Shown piece after piece: positions 20,445 through 31,030 of a stretch of DNA of 32,617 bases. The DNA lies in assembly GCA_015039465.1 (NCBI GenBank), contig MU130126.1, positions 1-32,617 of the forward strand, written 5' to 3'. Under the pieces are notes generated by a model. That model was not told where the DNA came from. It searched no databases and saw nothing but the letters and a program-made list of their open reading frames with translations. The translations under genes were made by a program, and so were the position numbers. Source of the stretch: Phlegmacium glaucopus (taxonomy: Eukaryota > Basidiomycota > Agaricomycetes > Agaricales > Cortinariaceae). The first letter of the stretch is position 1; each line of letters begins with the position of its first letter.

Positions 20445-21306
20445 AGAGGAGGGATGACTTTATGACTGACAGGAGTCAGTAAACCGTTCAGGTCACTACT
20501 CGCGATACAACCAGAACCAAAGAACTATTACATTGTCAAACCTTACTTTTCTTTTCCACTTCAACATATACAATGATATCTTCACTACACTTCCTAAACC
20601 TGACTCTTCGCTGATCTTAATAGTTTTTCCTCACCATCCTTACTTCTTATATTCTACCCTTTCCGCTATCTGACACAGAACTAAACTTACATTCGTGTTC
20701 ATGAACCGTTCCTTTACTTCCTTCCTCGAGTTATTTTAAACATTTCCACTTTACTATACGATATAACCACCGGCTTCGCTGGTCTCGTGAACACCCACGC
20801 GTACTCCCGCTGAACCTCGCTTTTATTCGCTTTCAACACCCACTAGAAACCACCTTTATATCCTTATACCGCTGTTTACCTCCGATTGCGAATCGAACGA
20901 AACATCAACTTTAACGCGGTACAAACTCTTCAATATACTGAACTTAGTTTCACACACTGGCTTTTACCTGACTCGCTTGTCTATTTATCCTTAACCTTTC
21001 CTCCTCGTATTTCGTCACACCTTTTCGCTTTTATAAACCGACTACAGCCGAGAAGAGGAGGGATGACATTATAACTGACAGGACTCAGTAGTAGGTCACC
21101 CAACCGAAATAGCCGCAGAACAGAGATTAACTCCTTTCTCGATCGTACACTATCTCCCTCGACTCAGCGAAGACCTCCTCAAGAACTATACTCCGTTGGA
21201 ACACAGCGAACTTCCTCACCACTACTTCCAGTATACACATTTACGTTACTTTTCGCTTTTACCCGTCCTTATTGGCCCCCTAGCGATACAGCCGAACTTC
21301 AACCAC
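20445..21306. other. Mirror image of the 3' internal end of the retrotransposon, with two polypurine-tract motifs
   Basis: Read backwards without complementing, the block first shows further copies of the hydrophobic repeats (CTTCAAGCCGACATAGCG ... TTTTCGCTTTTCATTGC). It then shows unique sequence and ends CAGTAGGGAGGAGA directly before the LTR start, a good polypurine tract. A near-copy of the same 35-base motif lies at 21054-21088, 609 bases away. No integrase or reverse-transcriptase motif is apparent in this reading. The block stops at 21306, where a poly-A run begins. Confidence 0.8.
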
Positions 21307-21307
21307 T

Positions 21308-21332
21308 AAAAAAAAAAAAAAAAAAAAAAAAA
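21308..21332. repeat. Homopolymer run of 25 A at the junction with the duplicated KDZ region
   Basis: The run lies exactly between the mirrored block and the first base of the second 2.16-kb copy. No such run exists at the corresponding place in the first copy (11600-11609), which reads through into gene C. It may be a joining artefact or a low-complexity contig end. Confidence 0.8.
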
Positions 21333-22502
21333 TGTGGCCAGTTCTACAGAACTTTAAATAAGTGATTTTCAACATCGGATACGGTGGTCGGCCATACTGT
21401 AGTGCTGGCCGGCATATAAAGTCAACAATTCTTCTAGATCTTGTTTACTGTATTGATCCACAGGCCAGGTAGAGGCAGAGCCGGAAAGCCGTCATTCATC
21501 ATATTTATTGTTATTTTCTGCAAGGCTTCATTGGAGGTACCTGGGGGAAGAGGCATCATTGGATTTCCTAATGTTCGGAGTGTCTTGATATATTCCAAGA
21601 GAAGCCTCTTCATTTGGGTTACCTCATTTTTGTATGTATCAACGAATGACCTTGCGGTGACTGACATCAGTTTCACAATGTGATCATGACTAGACAGATC
21701 AACATAAGACTCGGCCAGGCTGGCATCGGCATCAGGACAGATGCTCACACGTCAATAACAATCTTGCCATCCTGACCCATATATGCTGTAAATGTGATGG
21801 ATAATGCACCCAATTCCTTCCATTGATTGCTTGCAGTTGTTTGCAATCTTTTAATTGTGTATTTCTCCCCTAGCCTAGGATTTTTGTCAGTCATCGGCCA
21901 TCGGCAGATCATTCGGCCCTCTTACTTTCGCTTGATATCCTCTGGATAGCCAAGCCTATTAATTCTCTCCACATCAGCATCTAATGCAGCCATCCCTTCA
22001 GGTGTCATCCGTTCCAACATATTCGCTATCGCTGGCAATCGCTTGGCAAACCACCCCGGCGTTGTTGTATTCGCTTCCTCCAGGCCTAACATGTTGGCAA
22101 TTTCTGCCAATACTAGATCCTGCTGTATTTTCCAAATCACCTCCGATTTTTTGATTTTGGAAGTAGGCTTATTTCTGGCTAACATATGTTGTGGTCTCCA
22201 GTTATTGCTTAACCACGTTGTAAGTTCCTATCTCGGCAATCAGCATTTTGAACATATCAATATATATAAACTTTCACCTTCACACAGAGCCGACTGTCAT
22301 TATCGTCCTTGGGGGTATTTCCATTGTTGACCCAGTAGTTGAATATAGCGGGAAGGATGTCAGTCCGCAAGATCTGCAAGTGACCAGCTTTTGTAGTCTG
22401 GGTGCGAAAGGATTCCTTGTAAGGTCCCATCACTTTCCTTTCCTCTGCAGTATATTTGCAATCCTTGCGATGCTGTCTGTCATTCATCGGCTGAGACATC
22501 AT
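21333..22502 (-). pseudogene. Gene C (right copy), 3' truncated at the poly-A junction
   Basis: This is a second copy of the first four exons: 22502-22278, 22227-21926, 21874-21751 and 21709-21398. The intron positions are the same, and the last intron is at 21344-21397. Only eleven bases of the fifth exon remain before the copy ends at 21333, so the long C-terminal part with the Lys-rich run is missing. The apparent one-base frameshift between DGFPALPLP and VDQYSKQDL is shared with the left copy. The start is chosen at the ATG at 22502 because the upstream ATG of the left copy (12787) is lost here by an A-to-G change. The product is an unknown basidiomycete family; landmarks are as in the left copy. 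Confidence 0.65.
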
Positions 22503-22948
22503 GAAATTCGAAGAACTTGGAAGAAGTCAGGATTTGGTGATGTGGGTTGTATTCTAAGATGGGAACACGATAAGAAAACATGCGGACCCATGAAACAAAC
22601 ATGAGGCACATCCTAACTGTGAATGAATAATATCCCCATTGTATTTGCTGTCATATGATATTTATGAAGCGTTCCCCGTGAACTATGGCACCCTGGTCAC
22701 ACAGCAAAGCACACATATTCATGCCGATGCCAATGCCAATGTTTCAGATCAACTAAATTAAGGGTTATCTCTCAGCTGTTATGCAGTCAAATTCCAATAA
22801 AGACAATTTCAGGTCAGCGGGGTGTGTGACCCATGGTCTTGAGGGACATATCAATTGTCTATGACACATGACAGTAAAGGCGGTTGTACTGTATATCTCG
22901 CCTTTGTTTTGGGCATCATGTTACTTCCCCTTACCATATCCCTTCGCC
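22503..22948. promoter_or_regulatory. Divergent intergenic region between gene C and KDZ transposase (right copy)
   Basis: This is 446 bp with the same layout as 12779-13223. It carries GCCGATGCCAATGCCAATG around 22722-22740 where the left copy has GCCGATGCCGATGCTGATG, and one extra G near 22820. It is presumed to hold both promoters; no TATA box or known operator is visible. Confidence 0.4.
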
Positions 22949-25900
22949 ATGACTTCCCACCAGTCAACGGTGAAAAGAAACAAGCGCTCCAAAAACAAAT
23001 CATCTTTATGTGAGGATGACGATGATGCGGTAGATTCGGTTACATATGAGGTAGTGACAAGGGGTGGGCCAGTAACAAAGCGGATAAAGGTCCCTATGAG
23101 GCCTGTGCCGAAGGAACCCAGTATATCGACAGAGGTACCACAGACTCCAACTTCCTTCATATTTGAGCCCCGTTGTGAAGAACCTCCAGAGGAGTCTTTC
23201 ATTCCGCCGAAACACAACAAGGTGTGATTGAGAGTTCTGCAGGCATATAGCATACTGAGGGTTCAATACACGCTAGAGACAAAGAGATTATGTTGTCGAA
23301 TTTGTGGACCGCATTGAGGATCTGCTGCAAGCTCATCTCTCCCGAGAGGCATGGCCGATTGACCAACGCAAGTGTTCCCGCTGTGAAATGAATAACTGGG
23401 CAGTTTGGAGATGTACAGATTGCACCTTGGCCCGACCCGTCTGTCGGCAGTGTATGCGCCACAGCCACCAAGACAGCCCTTTGCATCGGATTGAACGTTG
23501 GACAGGCACTCATTTCCGTCGGGCAGCACTCTGGGAAGTCGGCACATATATTATGGTACACCATCATACAGGAACCGGGATATGTGATAACCTTGCCTTT
23601 CAAAGGGATTACCTGGAGACATTTCAGATCCAGCACGATAAAGTAGAACAGGCGCTTGGACAGATGGGGTCGGCATCAGCATCAGCATCGGCCCAGGACA
23701 CAGCACCATCCGTAGCCTATTCACCTGACGATATTCCAATGTCGGATTCCAATGCAGAAGATAGTGAGATGAACATAGACCATCATGATGATTCCAGTGA
23801 CGATACATTCCTTGGTTACCTGGAAAGCCTCAAGAGAAGGGAGGGAGGACAGCCGGAGGTATTGGATGGGATTGATGATCATGAACAAATGGACAGCGAT
23901 GACAATGAGGTTGGAGAGGATACAGACAATGATATGGCTGGCCTGCCAGATTATTTGCCGACTTGGTCAGGTCCCAATGCCGGTGCCGATTATCCAAAGG
24001 ATGTGCCGGAGGCCGATGCTTTGAACAACACACATGTTCGCATTGTTCATACAAACGGTATCCATTACTTGGCAATGGTAGCCTGTCATTGCCAAGGTCA
24101 ACACTTCCTTCCTGTCGACTTGATTGCTAGTCGTTTAGTCCCAGCTAGCTTCATCCGTATTCGGACACTGTTCTTGGCCCAGGTCCTTGACTACTTTTGG
24201 CTTTGTAATCTGGAACTCAAAGCATCAGCATACCAATTTTATCAGCTTATTCGTCGTCTGACACTGCCGATGGCGCCAAGCAAAGTACTCAATCTTTACC
24301 ATGAATTTCGACGCATGTCACGTCTGTGGCATTGGATGAAAAACCTCAAATGGGCAGGATATGGCCACAATCAACAGGACCCATTGAATCCTCCCCCGGG
24401 TAAGACCTCTAATTTCTGTCCTGCTTGTCCTCAACCAGGCATCAATCTGCCCTCGAACTGGAAGGATGATGTCAACTGGCAAGTCTTTTCTTTTTTTCGG
24501 CATGGGTCGGCATAATCTTTGGGTCTCCATAATAGATTTGTGTACCAGCGAAGTTTTGTTGCCGATGGGAACTTCAAAGCCAATCATATTTGGCAGACCA
24601 ATCCTGATGGTGATGTATGGCTGTGTGATGGCTCAGGAATGATGCTGAATCGCCAGGAATATTTTGACTTCCTCAAAACGGCCCATGAAAAATTGACAGT
24701 AAGATGCACATTTGCTCACACCGATGCCGATGCCGACCTCACTTGGTGAATCCTAGAAAGCACCCTGCAAAAGTACATTCAGAGCGATCACAAATGCATT
24801 ACGGGGATCAAAGGCGTGTGACATCACTGGCATTGTCGGTATTGCTTGTGCTCGTCATGGCTGCTATGCGCCGAATGCCTTAGTGGACTTGTTCAAAGGC
24901 GAACAACAAAAAAATGTTGATTTTGCCTTTTTGCAGGCATTAAAGACGACTCAGGTAGACCTGGCACAGGGTGTCATTCTCATGTATGACATTGCTTGTC
25001 AATACTCAGTGCATCTACATAAACGGATCGATCACGCCTTGCCAATCGGCCTTCGAGTAGATCATGCGATCGGCCTGTTCCATGTCCACTGTCACAAAGA
25101 TGAATGTTTTTTCTGATTCGCTCCTTCATTCATCCCTGGTATTGGCATTGTCATTGGGGAAATTTTGGAGTCACTATGGTCAAATCTCAATTCCATTTCC
25201 CCTACCGTCCGAACAGCAACCTTGCCACATCGAGCTGAGATGTTGGATGACCACGCCAGTTATTTGAACCATAAGAAGGCACTCGGAATGCCAGATGCCC
25301 TAATTGCCAGATATTTGCAAGCCTCGGCAATGATTTCCCAAACCGAGAAATACTATATTGAGCTCATGGCCACAGTGCCTGAACAGTCAGTACAGGTATG
25401 GGAGGAGGCAATCTTGGCTGCAGAGGCAATGAGGCAGGCAGATATTAAGGTTATGGACATTTATCGCGCCCGAGTGCCAGATCAGTTGTTGGTCGAGACT
25501 GCCACGGCATCAGTATGGAATACGCCGACATCGGCTGTGCATGACTGGATTTAATTTGCGTTGATGGTGGAGGAGAAGCAGTGAGCACCAGACTTTTTTG
25601 TGAACAACCCCACTCAATCCCAACAGAATTGATATCCAGGACCGCGTTCGCCATCTCAGCATTGACCCAACCGATGGTGACCGCCAATTAGTTGAACAAG
25701 AACGGGAAAAGCTTGGACAGCTCCTAATCCAGTTGACACAGCTGCAGGAAGCCGCAGGAACATCAGAACACATTGTTCCCATGAATCCTGGAGAGGAAAA
25801 TGAGGTAGAATTTGACATCCTAATAGATGAATTCCAGGAACTCTCAACATCGGGAGCCGCTGCCACGTCGGCAGCAACGGTGGCATCGGCATCGGCATTC

Positions 25901-26716
25901 ACAGTCTCAAATGTTGATATTTCACCAATTCCGGTGGAAAGACAAATTCTGTGGTTACCATCGAATGGATATCGTGAAGGTCAATTCAACAATGTCAAAC
26001 TGACTCTCAGGAAAATCCAGGCGACTACTCATCTCAATCGACTTTGGGACTTGATTGCCAAGAAATCATTTCATTTCTCACATGTAATTCGACCCGCTCC
26101 CAGGAAGGGGGTTCGGACCAAGGCCCGAAAAGTTGTCCAGGCCTTGGACATAAAAATAGCCCTCCACTGCCGCATCTACAAAAGGTTCCGGTCTCGTTTG
26201 GTCGCCCTAGGATGTGACAGTGAACAATTACAAATATTCCGCATCCTGACAAAGGATGATGTCCAGGCCAGTACAATAATCCTAGATCCAAATATCCCTG
26301 GTTCAATGACTTTACACCTCTCATGGATCTGGGGGTCCAGTCACCTTCTCGGCAATATGACTGCCGATGCCGAAGAGAGCACAGATCCAGGAATTTTACT
26401 AGAATGTACGTAAATGCCAAACTGAGATATGTTACTTTTTGACTTTGTATCAGTCAGGAGGGTCCACTGGTTGCATGCTCGTGCGCAGAAGCAAAGATGG
26501 CAGGAAGAACTCATCATTGTTACCTATGAAATGCAATGGACTGTGTCTTACTTTCTTCAACACATGCAGTGGGACCTGGCCTCCGAGAAAACCAACATCA
26601 GTGGGGGGGCTCGTGCCTATGTTGCGCGTCAACACACAATTTGGCACAGATTAGCATTAGTGGCCGATGCTGCCTTTCGGCAAAGAAATGGCCGGTATAT
26701 TTCAGCACTCTTGTAA
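22949..26716 (+). pseudogene. KDZ-superfamily transposase with CxC2-type cysteine cluster, nearly full length, two in-frame stops
   Basis: Six exons: 22949-23221, 23277-24482, about 24536-24698, 24757-25580, 25627-26405 and 26454-26716, with introns of 46-58 bp, giving about 1,165 codons. The N-terminus is basic (MTSHQSTVKRNKRSKN). The zinc cluster KCSRCEMNNW, WRCTDC, VCRQC is followed by HRIERWTGTHF. Core motifs follow in family order: FIRIRTLFLAQVLDYF, FCPACPQPGINLP, FVADGNFKANH, GIACARHGCYAP, YDIACQY, HVHCHKDECF, GEILESLW and YEMQWTV. The Asp in YDIACQ, the Asp in HKDEC and the Glu in GEILES are the likely RNase H-fold acidic residues. TGA at 25114-25116 and TAA at 25552-25554 interrupt it, both explainable by C-to-T. 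The 24483-24535 intron leaves the frame one base out. The role is cut-and-paste DNA transposition; this copy cannot make full-length protein. Confidence 0.9.
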
Positions 26717-29603
26717 TTACATAATATTCCATCAATTTTCCCACGTCAAGGCCATCTCTCTCCTGAACTGATAGCATGTCGAAAAGCATTTTCAACACTT
26801 TTAACCCCTTTGCATTGAAATCGGGTTCACATCAAGGAAGCCACATCAAGACTCAGGAAGTAATTTACTATGGAGAGTCCCAATTTCGTCAGGCTTTGCT
26901 GATGATCAGCGAAGCTGATGGTGAATCACAAAAATGGATGGACAAGTATCTCCAATCAGAACTGGCATGTATTCTCTTCCGTATTATGACAGATTTTTTC
27001 TTATCTCATCGCAGATGTTTGTGCTATCCTACGTTGGTATTGCCAGTGCCGTTGGACAGGTCATTGACGTCCCAATCATAATGCGTTCTTTGGCAGATAC
27101 CCTTGCCCATGTGACCGATGATGACCTACCGTTGCCATTTTATCCTGATGTTTTGGCCATGTTGGACGTCGGCACAGATCCTGGGGATTATGGGAGCTTA
27201 GTTGAGGTCTACGCCTTTCCCTGGTGGCGTTCAAAAAAGGAGCCTCTGGCCGACCAGGTGCTCTCTGCCAAGACGCTGGAGATCTGTCTGAAAAAGCACC
27301 GTGACCAACAATCAAGAGCACCACAGGGACCCGTGGCAACGCCGCATAAAAGCCCACTCCTGACCGAGAGGCCGAGAGTGATCCATCCTATGTCCGATAG
27401 TCCGACATCCGATGCAGTTTTGTCCAACATCCCAACAACCAATATCCCTTGTGGCCGATGCCGAGCCCTGCAAACCTTGGCCTCTGATCTGTTAGCGGAG
27501 TTACATGGTATCCACCAATTTGCCAATTCTATGGAGGTGTCGACATCAACCAAATCCAATGTTTCCATTCGCCGGGCAGCAGGATTCCATCTTCTTCATG
27601 AGTCCGTTTTGTTAAAAGAAATGACATCCAGTCCAGCTGCAGTACCGACACTCACATCGAACTCGCACCTAGTGGCCAATACAGCAAGTACTGAACTAGA
27701 GAGACTGAGGTCCCTTCCCGTGGGGTCCTACAAGTGGACATGGGGGACTGATCTTACCAAAGCCGATCTCAAAAGGATCCAGCAGAACGCCATTGCTAGG
27801 CAGAGGAATCATTCGGGTTATGTGGTATCCCTCCCTCCTGGGCATCAAGATGGTGATCACACAGCCACAGTATCAGCCCCACACTCCAGGTCGGCACTCT
27901 TCACATCCTTGGCTTCCGACATAATGTCTATCCCCAACTTGCCGCAAGCGGGTGTCCCAGCAACTCTAGAGTCACGTCCCACTAGATCTTTGGTTGGCTC
28001 TGACCCGGTAATGGCAGCTGCAAATGCCTGGCTCGGCAACGAGGAGTCAAGCGACACAGGTGCTGACTCGGGGGATGGGTCCCAATCGACACCCGAGATC
28101 AATCCCGAAACCAAAGCCGACTCCCCCCCTGTAGTCCCTGATGTGGCCCTGATGGCGGCAGATGCATGGCCTGATCATTCAGGTGACGAGAGTGAGTACA
28201 GTGCGCATGCCGAGGACAGGGATTCAAATGCCGTTAGCGAGGCCCTTGGCAACAGATCCATCCCTTCTGGCGTACCTGATCCTGCTTCCGTCACAGCAGA
28301 CATCTGGCCTGTCAGTGATGAATCCCATGCCGACTCAGAATCCGAGAGGAACCCCAATGCTGGTGCGGGGCACGCTCCCATTACATTGGCATCCATTGCT
28401 TTCCCTGACGCCGCAATGGAAGCAGCAAACGCCTGGCTTGTCAGTGATGAATTGAGTAATGGAAGTATCTCAAGTAATGCCCAGATGTGGCACAATCCTA
28501 GGAACGTGACAAATGCCGAGACCGAAGGTACGCCCGACCCCCGGCCTCATTCAGATGCCGAGTCGGCATCTCATTCTGAGCCAATTGTCAATGCTGAGAC
28601 CAAAAGCATGCCTGACCCCCCACCTCATTCAGATGCTGAGTCAGCATCTCATTCTGAGCCGATTTTTCAGGCAACAACGGGTCCCTTTACCACAGCTTTA
28701 GAGGCCGGCGGTGCTTGGCTCAACGAGAATTCCAGTGACAATGATAGTGATAACATTGTCAGTGATGAATCAAGTAACGGAAGTGCCTCAAGTAATGCCC
28801 AGATGCGGCACAATCCTAGGAATCTCATGGCATCCGTGACAAATGCCGAGACCGAAGGCATGCCCGACCCCCCACCTCATTCAGATGCCGATTCGGCATC
28901 TCTTTCTGAGCCGATTTTCAATGCCAAGACCAAAGGCACACCCGCCCCGCCTCATTCAGATGCCGAGTCAGCTTCTCATTCTGAGCCAATTTTTCAGGCA
29001 ACAACGGGTCCCTTTACCACAGCTTCAGAGGCCGGCGATGCTTGGCTCAATGAGAATTCCAGTGACAATGATAGTGATAACATGTCTGACCATCCTCAGG
29101 TCAATCATTTCATCACAGCATTGCAGGCTGCCGAGGAATGGCCTACAGATGATGATGGTGCTTCAGCATGGCTGGGTCACTCTGATATTGATGAAGAATA
29201 TCACCAAGATCACACAACCGCCAGTGAGGCAGCTGATGCTTGGCTTGCCAATTCTGAGGCTGATGCCGATGCCGATTCTGAACCCGATGCCAATGCCAAT
29301 GCCAATGCCAATGCCAAACAGGAGGCTGATGCTTCAATTGAGAGTGGCCATGGCGCCCAGGACATCACAGCCATTGACGCGGCCAACACTTGGCCTAGTG
29401 ATGATGAGGATCATTATTCTGCTGGTCGTCGTCCCTCAGCTGCTTCCTCTGGCACCACTCAATTACTTACAGTCCAGCACAGCCAGATAACCCTTGTTCC
29501 CCGTATCTATGGAGCAAATGATTTTACTTACATAGATGAAACCTGGTTGCCCAATCATGATGATCCGGAGGCATTGGATTCTGATGTTGCAGAGTACTTT
29601 TAA
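26717..29603 (+). CDS. Gene D: acidic Ser/Asp/Ala protein with repeated A-x-A-W motifs
   Basis: A frame open from about 26934 to a TAA at 29601-29603 encodes up to 889 residues. The true start is uncertain: a 46-bp GT-AG intron (26970-27015) could join an upstream frame beginning ATG at 26776 (MSKSIFNTFNPFALKSG), but the phases do not join cleanly. The N-terminal third looks globular (PDVLAMLDVGTDPGDYG, YAFPWWRSKKEP, SYKWTWGTDLTKADLKRIQQ). From about 28010 it becomes acidic low-complexity sequence with nine or ten repeats of the form AAxAW(L/P)xxxxSD (VMAAANAWLGNEESSD, LEAGGAWLNENSSDND). A segment of roughly 95 residues is duplicated (28510-28780 and 28840-29085). A run of GCCAAT hexamers encodes (Asn-Ala)n near 29285-29320. 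It follows the transposase on the same strand and shares its GCCGAT bias, so it is probably an element-borne accessory gene. I do not recognise the family. Confidence 0.6.
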
Positions 29604-31030
29604 TGTAGTATGTTTTCTGTGTCCAATTATGAGTTATTTTGGGATCTCCAGTGATCACTTTCATCAGCCGAACACTACATAGTAGAAAACTACATAGTAT
29701 GGGCTAGGATGATGCCAAGACACCTAGTAAGCCGATGCCGATGATATGGTTTTTAAATTTGTAGTTCTAAAATTACTGTTTTAAGGAAATGTTCAAAACA
29801 AATCCAACAACTAGCAACCAATAACAAATTTCTGTATTAAGCAAGTTGGGGTTTCCTTGAAAGTATAACCAGTATACTCTTGAATAAAACTTCCAAATAC
29901 AGGTTTAAAGTCCAATCCTTTTTAGACTATCTTTCACAACTTGTCTTTTCTCTTTTCTCTCTTCTTTCCTAATTTGACCAGTGTTTAAAGTCCAATTTCT
30001 CAGACTATATGAGATTGTGATTTGATAGACAAAGATTATTCCCTTTTTGGGGTTCAATATTCTTTGTTTGTATGATAACCCAATTTGGATGAACATAGAC
30101 AAGTCCCTTTAGGATTTAATATTCTATGAATAGTTCCAAAAACAAATGATTGAAAGTCCCACAGGCAGACTATGAAACAGCTTTATAGTACAAGGATTTC
30201 TCCTCAGACTCTGACAAAGGCTTTAATATTCCAACTCCAAAGACAAGTCCCTTTAGGATTTAATATTCTTTGAACTGAGTGAAGTAGGACAAGTCCACTT
30301 GTAAGTTCTTTCTAACTTGTGCCAATTCACTGTTTGTGAAACTTGGGAAAGAAAGAATGAGTGCAAATTCACTGGTGTTACTGGTGCTTTCTAGTTACTT
30401 ATATACATAAATGAGAAACAAAATTAGGTAAGAGTCTGTGGTGTTAGGTCTATGTTTTATGATTACTGATGCTATTTTATGATATCATGCCTTGTTTTTG
30501 ATGTCATGCCTTGTTTCTAGATGACTGAGCATTGTTTTGTGATGTCATATGTCTCATGATGTCATATTTGTCACAAATGTCACAAAAATGTGACAAAATG
30601 TTACATGATGTCACAAAAATGTCACAAAGTGTTTCACTGTTTCAGGAACTTTATTGATGTTTACTGATATCTTCCTAGGACTTGTATGACAAATTCCTTC
30701 ACAGTTGTAGACTTGATAGTTACTTTAGATTGCAAGTTGTTCATTTGACCATTTATGGATTTTTGTATGGTTATAGTCTGAACTTTTTGTAGTGTTATTT
30801 TACAGTATGATAAATAGATCAATTTAGATCATAGTTATCTGCTGATTTAACATTCAAGGCTTTGCAATTTCCAGTTTAATCAACAAGTGTAGTCAACACT
30901 TTTGACCCTTACACTATCAATTTGTAGATTAATTCATGGTTGGGTTATTGATCTTTTTGATTCAATTGAAGAATAATATTATGAAAAATGAATAATCCAT
31001 AGGTATTCAGTTTTCAGTCCTATCACTGAT
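29604..31030. repeat. AT-rich repeat block downstream of the KDZ element, LTR-like
   Basis: No gene is seen. The GCCGATGCCGATG signature of the element ends at about 29743 and the sequence then becomes AT-rich. A 31-bp word, beginning GACAAGTCCCTTTAGGATTT, occurs at 30099 and 30242. A shorter one (TGTCATGCCTTGTTT) repeats at 30500-30520. A cluster of ATGTCACAAA and its complement fills 30536-30640. Shared words with 9370-9900 (GCAAGTTGGG, GAAAGTATAACC, GGAAAGAAAGAAT) suggest two diverged copies of one non-coding element, possibly LTRs. Confidence 0.45.

Larger units (their letters stand above)
21333..23489. repeat. Right member of the 2.16-kb direct duplication (partner 11609-13764)
   Basis: See the left member for identity and offset. 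The boundary at 23489 is set only by the LTR insertion in the left copy, so it does not reflect a natural end. The boundary at 21333 is set by the poly-A run. Confidence 0.9.

Noticed and set aside
21308..21332. Poly-A tail of a retroposed (LINE-like or processed) copy
   Set aside because: The adjoining copy of gene C keeps its introns and there is no target-site duplication, so retroposition does not fit; a joining artefact is likelier.
26776..27081. Independent small gene starting MSKSIFNTFNPF
   Set aside because: It more likely is an upstream exon of gene D or of the transposase end; splice phases could not be resolved, so it is mentioned only under gene D.
10560..29760. Terminal inverted repeats of the KDZ element at about 10.6 kb and 29.74 kb
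   Set aside because: Only a weak match around TATCA(C/T)CGGC was seen, too short to claim element ends.
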